From Allomyces macrogynus ATCC 38327 (taxonomy: Eukaryota > Blastocladiomycota > Blastocladiomycetes > Blastocladiales > Blastocladiaceae), in NCBI GenBank assembly GCA_000151295.1, contig GG745354.1:753161-805966 (forward strand): DNA of 52,806 bases, read 5' to 3'. The notes below the pieces were generated by a model, which did not search any database, was not told where the DNA came from, and was given only the letters and a program-made list of their open reading frames with translations. Shown here piece by piece: positions 42,798 through 52,806 of this stretch. Positions within the stretch are counted from its first letter, which is position 1. The number at the start of each line of letters is the position of its first letter. Position numbers and translations under genes: made by a program.

Positions 42798-44608
42798 CTA
42801 GGCCGACGTTGCCGGCGCCGGGACAACGGCCTCGGTTGCAGCGGGCTCCGCAGCCGCCGGGGTGGCCGGTGCCTCCGTCGCCGCAGGCTCCGTCTCGGTC
42901 GCGGAGGCGGGCGCAGCAGCGGGCGCGGCGCGACTCGCAGCGACGGTCTTGGCCAATTCCTGCACGCGCTCCGACCCACCCTCGGCAATAAACTGTTCGT
43001 TGATCTTCGGGTGGTTCGACGCAAACCGCATGCGGCGCGCGAGGTTCAACGCCTTGGTCGCGCCTTCCTTGTCGCCGTTCACCAGGTAAATCTCCAAGAG
43101 CGCGCCGACCGCCGCGGGCGACATCCACTTGGGCTGGAACGGAATGTTGTCAAAGACGCGGCGCGCCTCGGCAATCTGCCCTTGCACGGCAAAGTGCGTC
43201 ATCACAACGAAATACGGGTAGAACCGCAGGTCGCGCACCTTGCCAAACAGGGCGCCGTACTTGGCGAGCAAGTCGTCGACGGCCGGGTAGTCCTTGCGGT
43301 CCATGTGGTACTTGAGAATGTCCACGACCAACGCCGAGTTGGTGTCCCTGGTCGTCAGTTCCATGGCACGGAACAGGAACGACGTGGCCTCGTCGGCGTT
43401 GCCCTTGGCGAGCGCGATCCGGCCAAGCACAGCGTAGGCGCCCGACCCGAGCCGCACGCCACGCTTCGGCAGCTCGTCGAGCAGCTGCACGGCCTCGTCG
43501 TACTTGCCGTCCTTGCGCAGCAGGTTGGCCTTCCACGTGAACGCCTTGGCAACGTTCAGGTTCTGCGTCTCGTGCGCCACGTACTCCTGGAACAAGGTTT
43601 CGGCCGCGGCGCGGTCACCCATGGCGACATAAACGTCCATGAGAATCGGCTTGAACGGGTGCATGTCGATGCCGAGCGCCTGCGCCTCCTTGACCAAGTC
43701 GAGCGTCTTGGCCAGCTCGCCCTCGTGCCGCATCGCGTTCATGAGCGACGCATACGCCAAGCCCGACGCCTGCCCGTGCGCAGCGATCATTTTGTCAAAG
43801 TAAGTCTGGCAAAGCGCGAGCGACTGGCGCCAGGCGCGGTTCACCATGGTCTCGTAGACGGGCGCCGGAATATCGAACCCGCGCGCCTCCATGTTCTTGA
43901 AAATCGTTTCGAGCTTGGAAAACTCGATGCGCGTGTTGCCCTGGCGGAACATGGCCATCAAGCGCACGTGGTCGCCAAACTTGAGCTCGTGCATCTGGTC
44001 GGGCGTCAGGCGCTCGTAGGTGCGGAACGCGTTCATCGACTGCCGGTTCTCAATCTGGAACCGCAAACGCTCCACGGGGTCGGCGGGCGCGGGCTGGCCC
44101 ATCATGCGCGGACCCTCCTCGCCGTCCTGGTTGTTGTTGAATTGGCGACGCGGGCGGAACTCGCGCTGCTCGCCGTCGTTGAACTGGCGGCGCGGACGGT
44201 ATTCGCGCTGCTCGCCATCCTGGTTGTTGAACTGGCGACGCGGGCGGAATTCGCGCTGCTCGCCATCCTGGTTGAACTGGCGGCGGGGACGGAACTCGCG
44301 CTGTTCGCCATCGTTGAACTGGCGGCGCGGGCGGAACTCGCGCTGCTGCTGCTGACCATCGTTGGCCTCATCACTAGAAAAACCGAAAGAGCAAAGCGGA
44401 TCAGAACGAAACGATATGGCAAAGTACGTCCGGCCAAGGATCAGCACGAGGACCGCGACCCTGCGCGTTCAGTCATGGCCAGACCAGGTGGAGAGGGTAA
44501 ATACCCGAAGAAACGGAGCGCGGCGCCGGCACGGGCAGCGACGGCGGCAACGGCGGGCGTGGCCGTGTTGGTGCGCAGGAGCGCCGAGGTGGCGAAGCGA
44601 GACAGCAT
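42798..44608 (-). CDS. mitochondrial PPR/TPR-like helical-repeat protein with five Arg-rich repeats
   Basis: Model, minus strand: exons 44608-44505 and 44373-42798 (559 aa); 131-nt intron, donor GTATTT, acceptor TTTTTCTAG, phase 2. The first exon encodes a typical mitochondrial presequence (MLSRFATSALLRTNTA, Arg/Ala/Ser-rich, no acids). Next comes a run of five units of the form GEQREFRPRRQFN, about residues 40-100, encoded at 44,130-44,346. The rest is paired helices with PPR-like features: YASLMNAMRHEGELAKTLDL, FKPILMDVYVAMGDRAAAET, AYAVLGRIALAKGNADEATS, MTHFAVQGQIAEARRVFDNI and LLEIYLVNGDKEGATKAL. The C-terminus is Ala/Pro/Thr/Glu-rich. PPR proteins bind organellar RNA and act in its processing or translation; the Arg-rich repeat would suit RNA contact. 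I cannot name a specific orthologue. Confidence 0.8.
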
Positions 44609-45057
44609 GGTGGTTGGGTTGATGTCGCTGCTTGCTGAGCGTGGATCGTGTCGAGCACGTCGAGGTGTCGAGGTGCGTCGGGGGTTGGTCCAGCTGGGGA
44701 GGAAGGCCGGGCGCGCTTGCAGCAAATCCAGGGCAACGCGGGGCACGACAACGACCACAACACGCGCGAGGTGATCACAACGGTTACGGCTGTTGTTGAT
44801 CGCATCACGTGCCACAGCGCCGCGCCGTTGACCACGCGCCGCCCGTCCGGTTTCTTGAACTGCCGTCAAACCATCTCATTCTCACCGCCCTTCTCACCTT
44901 GGGACACGCCAGACAGGTGGAGGGGTATATTGAAACCAGACTGTGCGCGTGCACCAAAGTGGCACGGCGGATCGGCGAGCCAGAGACCCGTCATTTCCAC
45001 GCCCCGCGGACCAGCCGCGACGCGTTCCAAGTACGGCGAACCGACACATCTGCTCAA
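44609..45057. other. upstream region of the helical-repeat gene
   Basis: Lies between the start of the helical-repeat gene and the stop of the VPS9-domain gene. No gene, repeat or clear promoter element was recognised. Confidence 0.45.
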
Positions 45058-47798
45058 TCAAATCAACAACTGGTACCCTGCACCCGCGGCCGCCGTGTCG
45101 GCACCCTCCACCGGTGCCGACCCTTCGCCAATTGGACCCGCACCCGCTGTCCCCGGATCTGTGCCTGCCTGCGCCGCCGCGTCCGCGCCGCTGGGGTGCA
45201 CTACAATCGCCGCCGCTGCCGCCGACGCCTGCAGCGAAAACCCGGCCAAATCATCCTCCTGCGGCGCCGAACTCGGCCTCGCCCCCATGGGCGACGCCGA
45301 CGCTGCCGACCCGCCCTCTGCCGCGTTACCCTCCGCGAGCAATTCGTCCGGGACCGCCTCCCACTTGCACCGGTCATCCTCGAGCGACGCACTCATCGCC
45401 ATGGCCAACTGCAACTCGTAATCCTCCTCCTCGTCAGCGGACGCCGCCGCCACGATCTGGGTCCCTCCCGTCGGCGACGGCACCGCGACAAGCTCGTGGT
45501 GTGCGCACACGGGACCCGTGGCGGTCGTTGGCGCACGCGCCGCCGCCGAGTCCTGCGCGTGCCGCGCAAACGACGCCGCGTGGTCCGTTGGCGCAGTCGC
45601 AGGTGGTGGCGGGGACGGCGACGCGACCGCGTCCTGCCACCAGCGCGACAACAACTCGATCGGTTTCTTGGCCGTCGCCGCAATCTGCTCGAGCCGCGGA
45701 TTGCTGAGCAGCGGCGCCGACGACGGAGTTGCCGCGGTTCCGGCGGGACGTGGCAGGTGCGAGGCCCAACGACGACGACGAGTCGAGGGTTGCGAGGACG
45801 GCTCGCGCACGTGCTTCGGCTTCTTCTTCGTCAATGGCCGCCATGCGCGCTTCAATGGCCGCGTCGAATTCGGCCTTGTTGATGGAGAGCGACGTGTGGT
45901 CGAGCGACTCGATAAAGTGGATCGCGCCTTGGAGGTGCGTCAGGTAGTACCCGGCCTCGGATTGCAGTTTGGCCGGGTTGCGGAAACGGTTGATGTACCT
46001 GCCGTGCGGGTGGAAAAGAATGGTCAGCATTAGGGAAGGGTGACGGCAACGCGGGTGATGTTTGAAAGCAAGGTCGGACACGCACTGGACGTTGGAGATC
46101 AGCTTGGGCGGGTTGGCCTGCATCGTGACAAAGATGAGCAGCGGCAGGAAACTGTCGGCCGTCTCGGCCTGCGACGTTTGCTTGATCAGACCTGGGCAAC
46201 ACGCCGACAAGATCAGAAGGACGAATGCAACAAAGTCGGTCGCGGGTGCAACGACGCGTACCGAAAATCACCTTGCACGAATTGAGAATGCAGATCAGCT
46301 TGTCGCGTGGCGCTTTGTAGTCGTTGATCTTGAGCAGCTCTACGCGCACGAGCAACCAAAAGTGAGCAACAATCGCCAGCGAGCGGCCAGCACAGACGTA
46401 CCTTTTTGCGCGACGCGCAAGAACGGGCCCGCGACATTCATGTCGACGTTTACATCCAGATGCCGCAGCTCGACCCACTGCAAGATCGAGATCTTCTTGT
46501 AGAGCACCTCGTCCTTGACCGCGTCGTCGGCCGTCGGCGGCGAAAACGTGCTGCAAGAAAGACGCTCACTTTTCAGCACCCATCCCCGTCTCCATCTACC
46601 ACCGCACCGGCAGTGCCAAAAAGAACACATACTGCGGGTAGAGCTTGTTCATGAGCAACTTCTCCATCCCCTCGCGCGCATTCTCGAGTTCCTGGTCGGA
46701 CGCGCTCGCAAACAAATCGTTCTTGCTCGTTTGCACCGCCATGAACTCGAGAAAGTCGTGCACGATCTTGACCTGCTCGGTGACCGTCCACCCCCGCTTG
46801 GTGAACTCGCGCAGGAAACTGCGAAAGTACTTGGTCAACGGCAATGCGCGCCGGTCGCGCATTTGCTCGAGGAATTGGCCGAAGTCGAAAGGGACGGATG
46901 CGGTGGACGAGGAGGAGGTGCTGGGTGCAGTAACCGACGCAGATGCTATCGCAGTCGCGGCGGCCGGGTTCGGGCTCACGAGCGGCAGGTCGGTCGCACG
47001 GTCAATGGCCACGTTGGCTGTTGTTGCGTGGGGGAGGGGCGCTCATCAGACACCGTGATCCGTGGCCCGCAAATGGGTGAGACCCGACGTACCGGCCGAT
47101 GGACTCGTCGGCGTCTGCAATGCCGACAGCGGCTGGCCCGCGCGCTGCGCCTCGGACTTTATGAGCGTAATCAGGTCGGTGATCTTGGTCTTGACCACGT
47201 CGCGCGCCTCGACCATTGAGAACCCGCCGCCGCCCGTCGCGCTTGCGATGGATCCGGACCGGTGCCGGACCGGTTCTCTACATTGACGCAGAGCGTGGTC
47301 AGCAACCCGCACAGTCATGCACCATGACCGACGCAAAAGACGCACAGCGGCACGTTGCCCGGATATGCGTCGCGTGGACTCCCCGTCGTTTCGAGCTCCA
47401 TGGACCGGCGTGCAGCCGCCGCGGCAGCGCGCGCCGCCATTTGTGCGTGCCGTTCGCGCTCAGCGAGTTGCCGTGCCTCTTCGTCATACTCTTGTTGCAG
47501 GAGACTACCAAATTGTGGGCACCAAGTCCACTCGTCAGCGTAAATATGCTGGGCTCGAAATGACGACCACAGGGTCGATCCGGTATAAACGCGTCATAGT
47601 TTACCGAGCAATGGCCTCGTCATCGACGGTCGCCGTCTGCGCGTCGTCATCGCCTGGGCTGGACGGGTCGGGCAGCCGAGCGGCGGTGGTGGCTGGACTG
47701 CTCGGTGCGCTCGAGTCGAGCTGGATCAGCGGCTGCACGGGCGTCGGCGGCGCACGGCCGCTCGCAGCGGATGCGGGCCGCTGCGGCAAGTCGGACAT
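45058..47798 (-). CDS. VPS9: VPS9-domain guanine nucleotide exchange factor with a C-terminal UIM-like motif
   Basis: Model, minus strand, nine exons: 47798-47605, 47504-47346, 47277-47093, 47017-46633, 46550-46402, 46339-46262, 46191-46086, 45998-45780 and 45703-45058 (706 aa). Introns are 62-100 nt, donors GTACGT (2), GTACGC, GTATGT, GTGCGT (2), GTAAAC and, weakest, GTCGTC for the last, which could be a frame break instead. The helical bundle reads GWTVTEQVKIVHDFLEFM and NAREGMEKLLMNKLYP; the VPS9 domain reads ELLKINDYKAPRDKLICIL, ADSFLPLLIFVTMQANPPKL, ISNVQYINRFRNP and AGYYLTHLQGAIHFIESLD, keeping the catalytic Asp of ADSF and the Tyr of GYYL. Known role: activates Rab5/Vps21 GTPases on endosomes. 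The C-terminal part lacks a recognisable CUE domain but has EEEDYELQLAMAMSASLED, a good ubiquitin-interacting motif. The N-terminus is a Pro/Ser-rich region followed by an Ala/Arg/Glu helix. Confidence 0.88.
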
Positions 47799-48021
47799 GA
47801 TGGTGCTGGAGGTTGCGGTTGATTGGTGGTGGGACAGCCGACGGCCAAAGAGGTAAAGCAAAAGTGAGTCTCGATGTGATCTGACGCGGGAAGCGACCTG
47901 ACGCAAGTGCTGCCCGAGTGCTGCCGACCTCTGTTGTCCTCCTTTGCATTGGGCCTCTTGACCTTGTCTCGTAGATCTCTGTCCGACTCGAATCAACCAA
48001 AATGATGAGAAAACGATGGAC

Positions 48022-48029
48022 ATTATATA
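48022..48029 (-). promoter_or_regulatory. TATA box of the VPS9-domain gene
   Basis: TATATAAT on the minus strand, 224 nt before the start codon at 47,798. Confidence 0.4.
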
Positions 48030-48056
48030 CCGGGAACGGCCACGACGGTCGAAAGA

Positions 48057-48075
48057 GGGGGGGGGGGGGGGGGGG
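48057..48075 (+). repeat. run of 19 G
   Basis: An uninterrupted poly-G tract (poly-C in the direction of the VPS9-domain gene) 28 bp upstream of its TATA-like element. Runs of this length are rare, prone to slippage, and could form a quadruplex. Confidence 0.85.
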
Positions 48076-48230
48076 CAATGCACAGGAGGAGATAGAGGTG
48101 ATGCAGAAGCAAGAGCAATAGGACGCGCAATACCTCCAACAAACCAAATGCCGAAAACCAGTCAATCGAACATGAGCGAGCGCGCGCAAATAAAAATCAA
48201 CAACGAAACTTGAAGAAAACCGACAAAAGT

Positions 48231-49607
48231 CTAGCTGGCCTTGGCGAGCCGTGTGGCGCGTGCCTCGGGCGAGTAGTACTTTGCAATCTCCTGGTCCGAC
48301 ATGCGGCGCGTGCGGTCCTTGAGCAGGGCCACAATCTCGTGCTGCGCGGGCCGCGGCGTATCGAGGTCCATGTGCACGTAGCACTTGGCCAATCGGTCAT
48401 AGTTCTTGGTCATGAGCAGCCACCACGTCTCGTGGAAGTCGATGCCGCGGAAGACAATCGTGCCTTGCTTGCCGTACTCGCGCGCGTGCGTCACGAGGTT
48501 GGCCGGGTGGTCGGCCCAGTGCCGGCGCGGGTGCAGGTGGTGCGACGTGTGGTACCCATCGTTGAACGCGATCGCATTGTAGTGGTTGTCGATGCACGTC
48601 AGCGACTGCACGTAGTCGCAGTCGGCGCGCGTTGCGTCGACAAACGAGTGCTGGGCCCAGTTGCCCGACATCATCCCGAACCGCATCAGCACCACGGGCA
48701 GTACGAGCGTCATCAGACCGGGCAGGACCGAGGTGTTGTACCCGTAGGTCATGCCAAGGTAGGTCAGCGTCGCGTAATGCACCCACGAGCCGGTCTCCAT
48801 GCACGCGAGCCGGAACGCCGACGAGTACCACCCTTTACGCGCAAAGTATTGCGTCAACTCGATCGGCGCGAAGAGCAGGAACCGGAAAAAGTAGTGGAGA
48901 AAGTGGAAGAAGTTGTCGCGCTGGTAGTGCAGCGTGCACGACAGGTCATTCGGCCCATTGTCCTCGATGTGGTGGTGCTTGATGTGGTGCCAGTAGAACG
49001 TTTCCCACGTATGCCCGTAGAACGGCGCAAGGAAGTACGGCACCCACAAGTGCAACGGCGCGGGCGCCGTGCGGCGGTAGAGTGGGCGATGGCAGACGCA
49101 GTGCAGCATTAGCACAAACGTCGTCGCGTACTTGGCGACCCACGCGGCATGCAGCGCAAAGTGCACCCACGTAAACTGCACTAGCACGAGGTAGAGCGCC
49201 GAGAGCACGCCAAACGAGAGCCACATGGACGTTTTGACGAAGACCGTGTCGCGCGGGTCGACGAGCAGCGGGATCAGAAACGGGTCGAGCCAGGCGAGTT
49301 GTGGGCCTATGGGCACGGGCAGCGACTCGGGGTGCTTGGCAGCAGGTGTGTCGGGCGCTACTTCGGCATTCGGGTCGGCAAGCAATGCGGCATCCTCTTG
49401 GGCCTCGGCGCGAGCCTGCTCCTCAGCGAGCGACAGCGCAGCGGGCGCGCTTGAGCTCGGCTTGAGGTCGACAACGACTTCACTGTCGACGCCCGAGTCG
49501 ACTTGGCCCTTGCCCAAGTTGCTGGCGGTGCGCGTGCGGCGGCGCAGGGCTGCGAGCAGCTCTGGCACCTCGGTGTCCGTGATCATGACGGCGGCGGGCG
49601 GCGCCAT
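48231..49607 (-). CDS. membrane fatty-acid desaturase/hydroxylase-like enzyme
   Basis: Single exon, 458 aa. The three histidine boxes of the membrane di-iron family are present: H169-CVC-H173, H208-IK-H211-H212 (in WHHIKHHH) and H353-TS-H356-H357 (in GYHTSHHLHP). The second box is followed by IEDNGPNDLSCTLHYQRD, a signature I associate with an uncharacterised desaturase group found in fungi and algae rather than with the delta-9 or delta-12 enzymes. Hydrophobic segments lie near 105-117, 128-147, 155-170, 183-196, 232-250 and 290-310. The first 95 residues are Ala/Glu/Asp-rich and probably disordered. No cytochrome b5 domain is fused. Likely in the endoplasmic reticulum membrane, using an external electron donor. 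Start at 49,607 (CCGCCATGG-type context on the minus strand is lacking, but it is the first ATG). Substrate unknown. Confidence 0.82.
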   Translation of the reverse strand: MAPPAAVMITDTEVPELLAALRRRTRTASNLGKGQVDSGVDSEVVVDLKPSSSAPAALSLAEEQARAEAQEDAALLADPNAEVAPDTPAAKHPESLPVPIGPQLAWLDPFLIPLLVDPRDTVFVKTSMWLSFGVLSALYLVLVQFTWVHFALHAAWVAKYATTFVLMLHCVCHRPLYRRTAPAPLHLWVPYFLAPFYGHTWETFYWHHIKHHHIEDNGPNDLSCTLHYQRDNFFHFLHYFFRFLLFAPIELTQYFARKGWYSSAFRLACMETGSWVHYATLTYLGMTYGYNTSVLPGLMTLVLPVVLMRFGMMSGNWAQHSFVDATRADCDYVQSLTCIDNHYNAIAFNDGYHTSHHLHPRRHWADHPANLVTHAREYGKQGTIVFRGIDFHETWWLLMTKNYDRLAKCYVHMDLDTPRPAQHEIVALLKDRTRRMSDQEIAKYYSPEARATRLAKAS

Positions 49608-50515
49608 GGTAATTTACGGCTGAGAGGTGTCGTCGAGTGCGGCAGCGGGTGCAGAGCGAAAGATTGCCGGTGGGAAGTCGACGAATTTGAACGGCGGCGA
49701 CAGGAAGAGCGGGCAGCACGGGTCGAGCGCGGAGTTGGTGGCGGCGGCGAGTGGGGGGGAGCGGGCAGACCGGGGAGAACGAGCCGTCACGGACGGTGAG
49801 CGCGTGCTTTGTGAGGTTGAGTGAGGGAGGATGGGGACGGATGGGGGCCGAGCAGTGCCGAGGCGGCCGAAAGGACAAGAGAAAGCAAAGTTGGTTGATG
49901 GCCGCCAAAGAAGATCACAACCTTGCCGTTTGGCGGGGACGGCGTCGGGGACAGCGTCGGTTTGCGTGCAAGCACGGCCTGCCCTGACCAGAGGTCGTCG
50001 TCGTCTCGCCCCCCCGCCAGCTCGTCACCACGCTCGCCGTCGCGGACCGTTTTGGTGCTGCTGCCGATATTCAACGCCCGAACCAGCTTGGCGCACTCTT
50101 CCGCTTCTGCCAGGGCAGCGGCGCGAGCAATGGCGGCGTTGGCGGCGTCTTCTCGCGCGCCATTTCGCGGCACAACTCTTCACTTCAGAGCGCGCAAATC
50201 ACGCTGTCTCGCGCGCGCGTCTCCCAGTGGGCCGCATTTTCATTTCAGTGAACAGCCATGGCTGGCCCCTCCTCGACCCTGATAGGCGCCCTTGCTTGAC
50301 GCGAACTGACGCGCCCTGATGCGACGTGACGCGCTCTGACGGTGCCTCCCCACACCCGGCCCATCCACCCATGCTACCGGACTGTCCTCACACTGCGACC
50401 AGGTTCGGCTCACGCCTTCATGCATTCCACCACGCGCTCGACTTGGTATGCACTGATATCTTGCCGCCTGCTGCGCGTGTCTGCAGCGCTCGCGACACGC
50501 TTCTCCACCCTCTCG
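49608..50515. other. 0.9-kb gap upstream of the desaturase-like gene
   Basis: Contains the desaturase-like gene's promoter and the 3' flank of the MFSD1-like gene, both minus strand. No coding sequence is supported. A 10-bp-phased TGACGCG array lies at 50,297-50,343. Confidence 0.5.
50297..50343 (+). repeat. five TGACGCG-like units spaced exactly 10 bp
   Basis: TGACGCG at 50297, 50307 and 50327, TGATGCG at 50317 and TGACGGT at 50337. TGACG is the half-site of CREB/ATF-type bZIP factors. The array lies 690-736 bp upstream of the desaturase-like start and 173-219 bp beyond the stop of the MFSD1-like gene. Confidence 0.8.
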
Positions 50516-52730
50516 TCACCTGCGATCCGCAGTCCCACCACCGTCCTCACCCTGCTCGTCCGGACTACTGCCACTCGGCCCGCCTTGATCCGCAGGCCAC
50601 CACTGCGGCGGGGTCTCCCCAGCGGCGTTCGCACCACGCCCCGTCTCTTTTTCTTCTCCACCTCGATCCCCAGCCCGTCCCGCCCAATACGCTGCCGCAA
50701 ACACGTCGCGCACCGGAATTCCACCCCCACTCCCCGCACCTCCCACCGGCGCCGTCGGTGCGCGCCGCCCTCCCACTCCATGTGACCCACGCACACTTGC
50801 CCTTCCCACCACAGGCGTCGCTGCACCCGACGCCGACGCCGACCCGACGACCGTCGCTGCGCGCGACACACCACGCGACGACCCCCACGTGCGGAACGAC
50901 GACGAACCCGGCATCGCCGACAGAGTCCGCGCCAGCCTTTGCCCCCCGGGGCGCCGAGGGCCGCCAGTGGGCAACGATATGACCGAACTCGCATGCCGCA
51001 AGCGCAAACTCGCAATTCGCGCGTGCGTCGCCGCCGCCGTCGGAGTGACCGGGCCCGCGGCCCCCTGTGCCGCCAGCGCCGCCACAAGTGCGCCCTGGCT
51101 GGCCGAACGCAGCATCGGGTGGAACAGCAGCGGGGTCCATGTGCCAGACCGCCCGATCGTGGTCGCGGTCGTGGTCGCGGTTGCGTGCCGCGACCGGATC
51201 GAGGTGCGCGCGCTGATTGGGAGCCGGAACGCCGCTGCAATGGACTCCTCGTCAGTGGGAATGACGGGTGGCAGCGGGATCACGACAGTGCCGCCGGTTT
51301 CCAGGAACCCGCCGCGCCGCATGTCCATGACGAAGAGCGTCAAGGCGGCAATAAAGCCGGCAACCGCGAGCGACGCGAAAAATGTCTCAACCGCGACGTA
51401 CCGCGCGAGCGGTGGTGGTGGTACTTCTCCATCAGCGGGCGCGGTGGAAGACGACGACGAGATGAGAATTGCGGCCACGGCCACGGGCACGAGCGTCAAG
51501 CTCGCGTTCAGCGCGGCGGTCGCGATACCGTACGCCGTCCCGACCAGGCTCGCGTCGTGAACTAGGCACGCAATCGAAGGCCACATGGCCGTGCCGTACA
51601 GCGAGTACGCAACGCCCAGGGGTAGGAGTGCGGCGAGCGGGTGCATGTCAGTGGCGGGAAGAAACGCGAGTGCCGCGTGCGCGAGCGCAATCAGGACCGC
51701 ACAGACGATCATCGACGAGCACCGCCGGCCGTACTTGTCGATCAGGAACCCCATGATCGGCACAAGTACCGCCGAGACTGAGTCGGGTGTCGACATGACC
51801 ATGCCCGCTGTAGTCGGATCTCCCGGGAACCACTTGGCTTGCAGGAATTCCGAGGCTACGGCGTTGAAGGGGACGACGGTGCCGTATAGAAAAATGCACA
51901 CGAGACACAGCACGTAGAACGAGGCCGGCAAGTCGCGCCATGACGGCGCAGCGATTTCGTCGACGAGCGTGGCTGTTGCCACTGTTGCTGCGGGCAGGAC
52001 GCTGGTCGGTTTGCCGTGCGGGCACATGAGCGGCGCATGCTCATATGCTTCGGCCGGCAACGCGGGCACCGCATCCATTCGGCACTCGGAACAGTCATCG
52101 ACCGTGGCGTCCATGTCGGCGCTTGTCCGACCCGCGACGAGACTTGCGCACTCGGCGGGTACGGCCACGTCCTCGGTCGCGGTGCCAATCACAAAGACGA
52201 GCAAGATGCCGGCGATAAACGACATCATGCAAAAGAAGAACCCGGCCCAGACCGACACGGGCACGCCAAAATCGACGGCGAGCCGCGGCGTCAGGAACGC
52301 GTTGACAACAGACCCGAGCCGTGCGACGCACAGGTTGATGCCGAGCGCAAACGCGAGCTCTTTGTTTCTGTCAAAGCCAAAAAGCCATGAGCATGCGTCA
52401 ACGACCGGACGGTGGAGAGGCCTCCGCAGTGAAATAACATGGCCTGGGCCACGCCGACCGACTCGCCGCCGATCCCGAAAAAGATGCGCCCGACGAGCAT
52501 GACGGGCAAGCTCTTGGCCTCGACGCCGAGCGTGAACACGAGCTGGCCAAAACAGACACAGGCCGAAAGCAGCAACAAGACGCGGTGCACGCCAAACTTG
52601 TCCATGAGCATGCCACTCACGAGGGTCAAAAACACGTTGGGCAAGCTGTACACGGCGTAGAACAGGTTGAGGTAGTAGGCAAACGTTTCGTAGGGAATGC
52701 CTAGGTATTCGTGCAGCTGGACCGACAGCG
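50516..52730 (-). CDS. MFSD1-like MFS transporter, 5' end outside the window
   Basis: Two frames carry the protein. The upstream one (52730 to about 52,439) starts at a CAACCAG acceptor and reads ALSVQLHEYLGIPYETFAYY, YAVYSLPNVFLTLVSGMLMD, FGRI-like VGRIFFGIGGESVGVAQA; the downstream one (to 50,516) reads NKELAFALGINLCVARLGSV and the remaining helices. These match MFSD1, a lysosomal dipeptide transporter in mammals. A 71-nt intron 52438-52368 (GTTATT to GACAG) joins the frames but would remove the conserved SW..F segment, which is visible as CSWLFGFDRNKEL in the second frame. A one-base frame break is the alternative. A loop near 52,000-52,200 is Cys-containing. Beyond the last helix (VMDMRRGGF) a tail of about 250 residues is Ser/Thr/Gly/Ala-rich and probably disordered. 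The first exon or exons lie to the right of the window. Confidence 0.72.
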
Positions 52731-52806
52731 CTGGTTGTTGCACGCAAGGTGGAGAAAGTCAGAGTAGGAACGGCGGTCGGGATCCAGCAGGACTGCGAAA
52801 GAAGAA

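Larger units (their letters stand above)
47799..48230. promoter_or_regulatory. promoter region of the VPS9-domain gene
   Basis: Bounded by the VPS9-domain start and the stop of the desaturase-like gene, both minus strand. Contains a TATA-like element and the 19-G run listed separately. Confidence 0.45.

Noticed and set aside
42744..44774. A 676-codon plus-strand frame opposite the PPR-like gene
   Set aside because: Antisense shadow; the minus strand carries a presequence, splice sites and helical repeats.
1..52806. tRNA, rRNA or CRISPR elements
   Set aside because: No cloverleaf with a convincing T-loop, no rRNA segment and no regularly spaced direct repeats with unique spacers of CRISPR type were recognised. 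A tRNAscan-SE or Infernal run would be decisive.

Overview
The window looks like nuclear DNA of a fungus, most likely an early-diverging zoosporic one (Blastocladiomycota or Chytridiomycota; an Allomyces-like genome would fit, but this is inference). The grounds are GC-rich coding sequence with strong G/C bias at third positions, genes broken by introns of about 62-165 nt with recognisable branch sites, and clear eukaryotic orthologues (GCN1, HGH1, ribosomal protein eL3, a VPS9-domain Rab exchange factor). There are no bacterial-style operons, rRNA, tRNA or CRISPR that I could recognise. Many splice donors read GTACGT or GTACGC rather than the usual GTAAGT. All gene models were built by hand from frame, splice signals and family resemblance.

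Layout. 1-3,000: sparse DNA and a tandem-domain chagasin-type cysteine protease inhibitor. 3,085-10,584: a three-exon GCN1 gene on the minus strand. 10.6-12.6 kb: GC-poorer, apparently gene-free. 12,691-14,467: an acidic protein of unknown function. 14.8-21.0 kb: an unusual block in which related copies of an unrecognised protein domain lie head to tail. Some copies look expressed (TATA box, good start context, introns) and some are broken. A 15-copy array with a 20-bp period sits in the middle. 21.6-24.7 kb: a BTB/POZ protein. 25.9-29.0 kb: a divergent pair, a paraoxonase/arylesterase-like protein and an ABHD11/Eat1-like alpha/beta hydrolase, with an inverted repeat between them. 29.7-32.0 kb: a single-pass surface protein with a Ser-Pro stalk. 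33.5-35.2 kb: eL3 with a 521-nt intron directly after the ATG. 35.5-36.7 kb: a decayed F-box/LRR gene. 37.1-37.7 kb: a DUF985 cupin. 37.9-39.5 kb: a monocarboxylate-type MFS transporter. 40.6-42.4 kb: HGH1. 42.8-44.6 kb: a mitochondrial helical-repeat (PPR-like) protein. 45.1-47.8 kb: the nine-exon VPS9-domain protein. 48.2-49.6 kb: a membrane fatty-acid-desaturase-like enzyme. 50.5 kb to the right edge: an MFSD1-like transporter whose 5' end lies outside the window.

Three genes touch translation (GCN1 for Gcn2 activation, HGH1 for eEF2 folding, eL3 in the large subunit), but they are scattered among unrelated genes, so no functional cluster is claimed. The least explained content is the 14.8-21.0 kb family block, the fungal tandem chagasin, and the short arrays phased at 10 or 20 bp.
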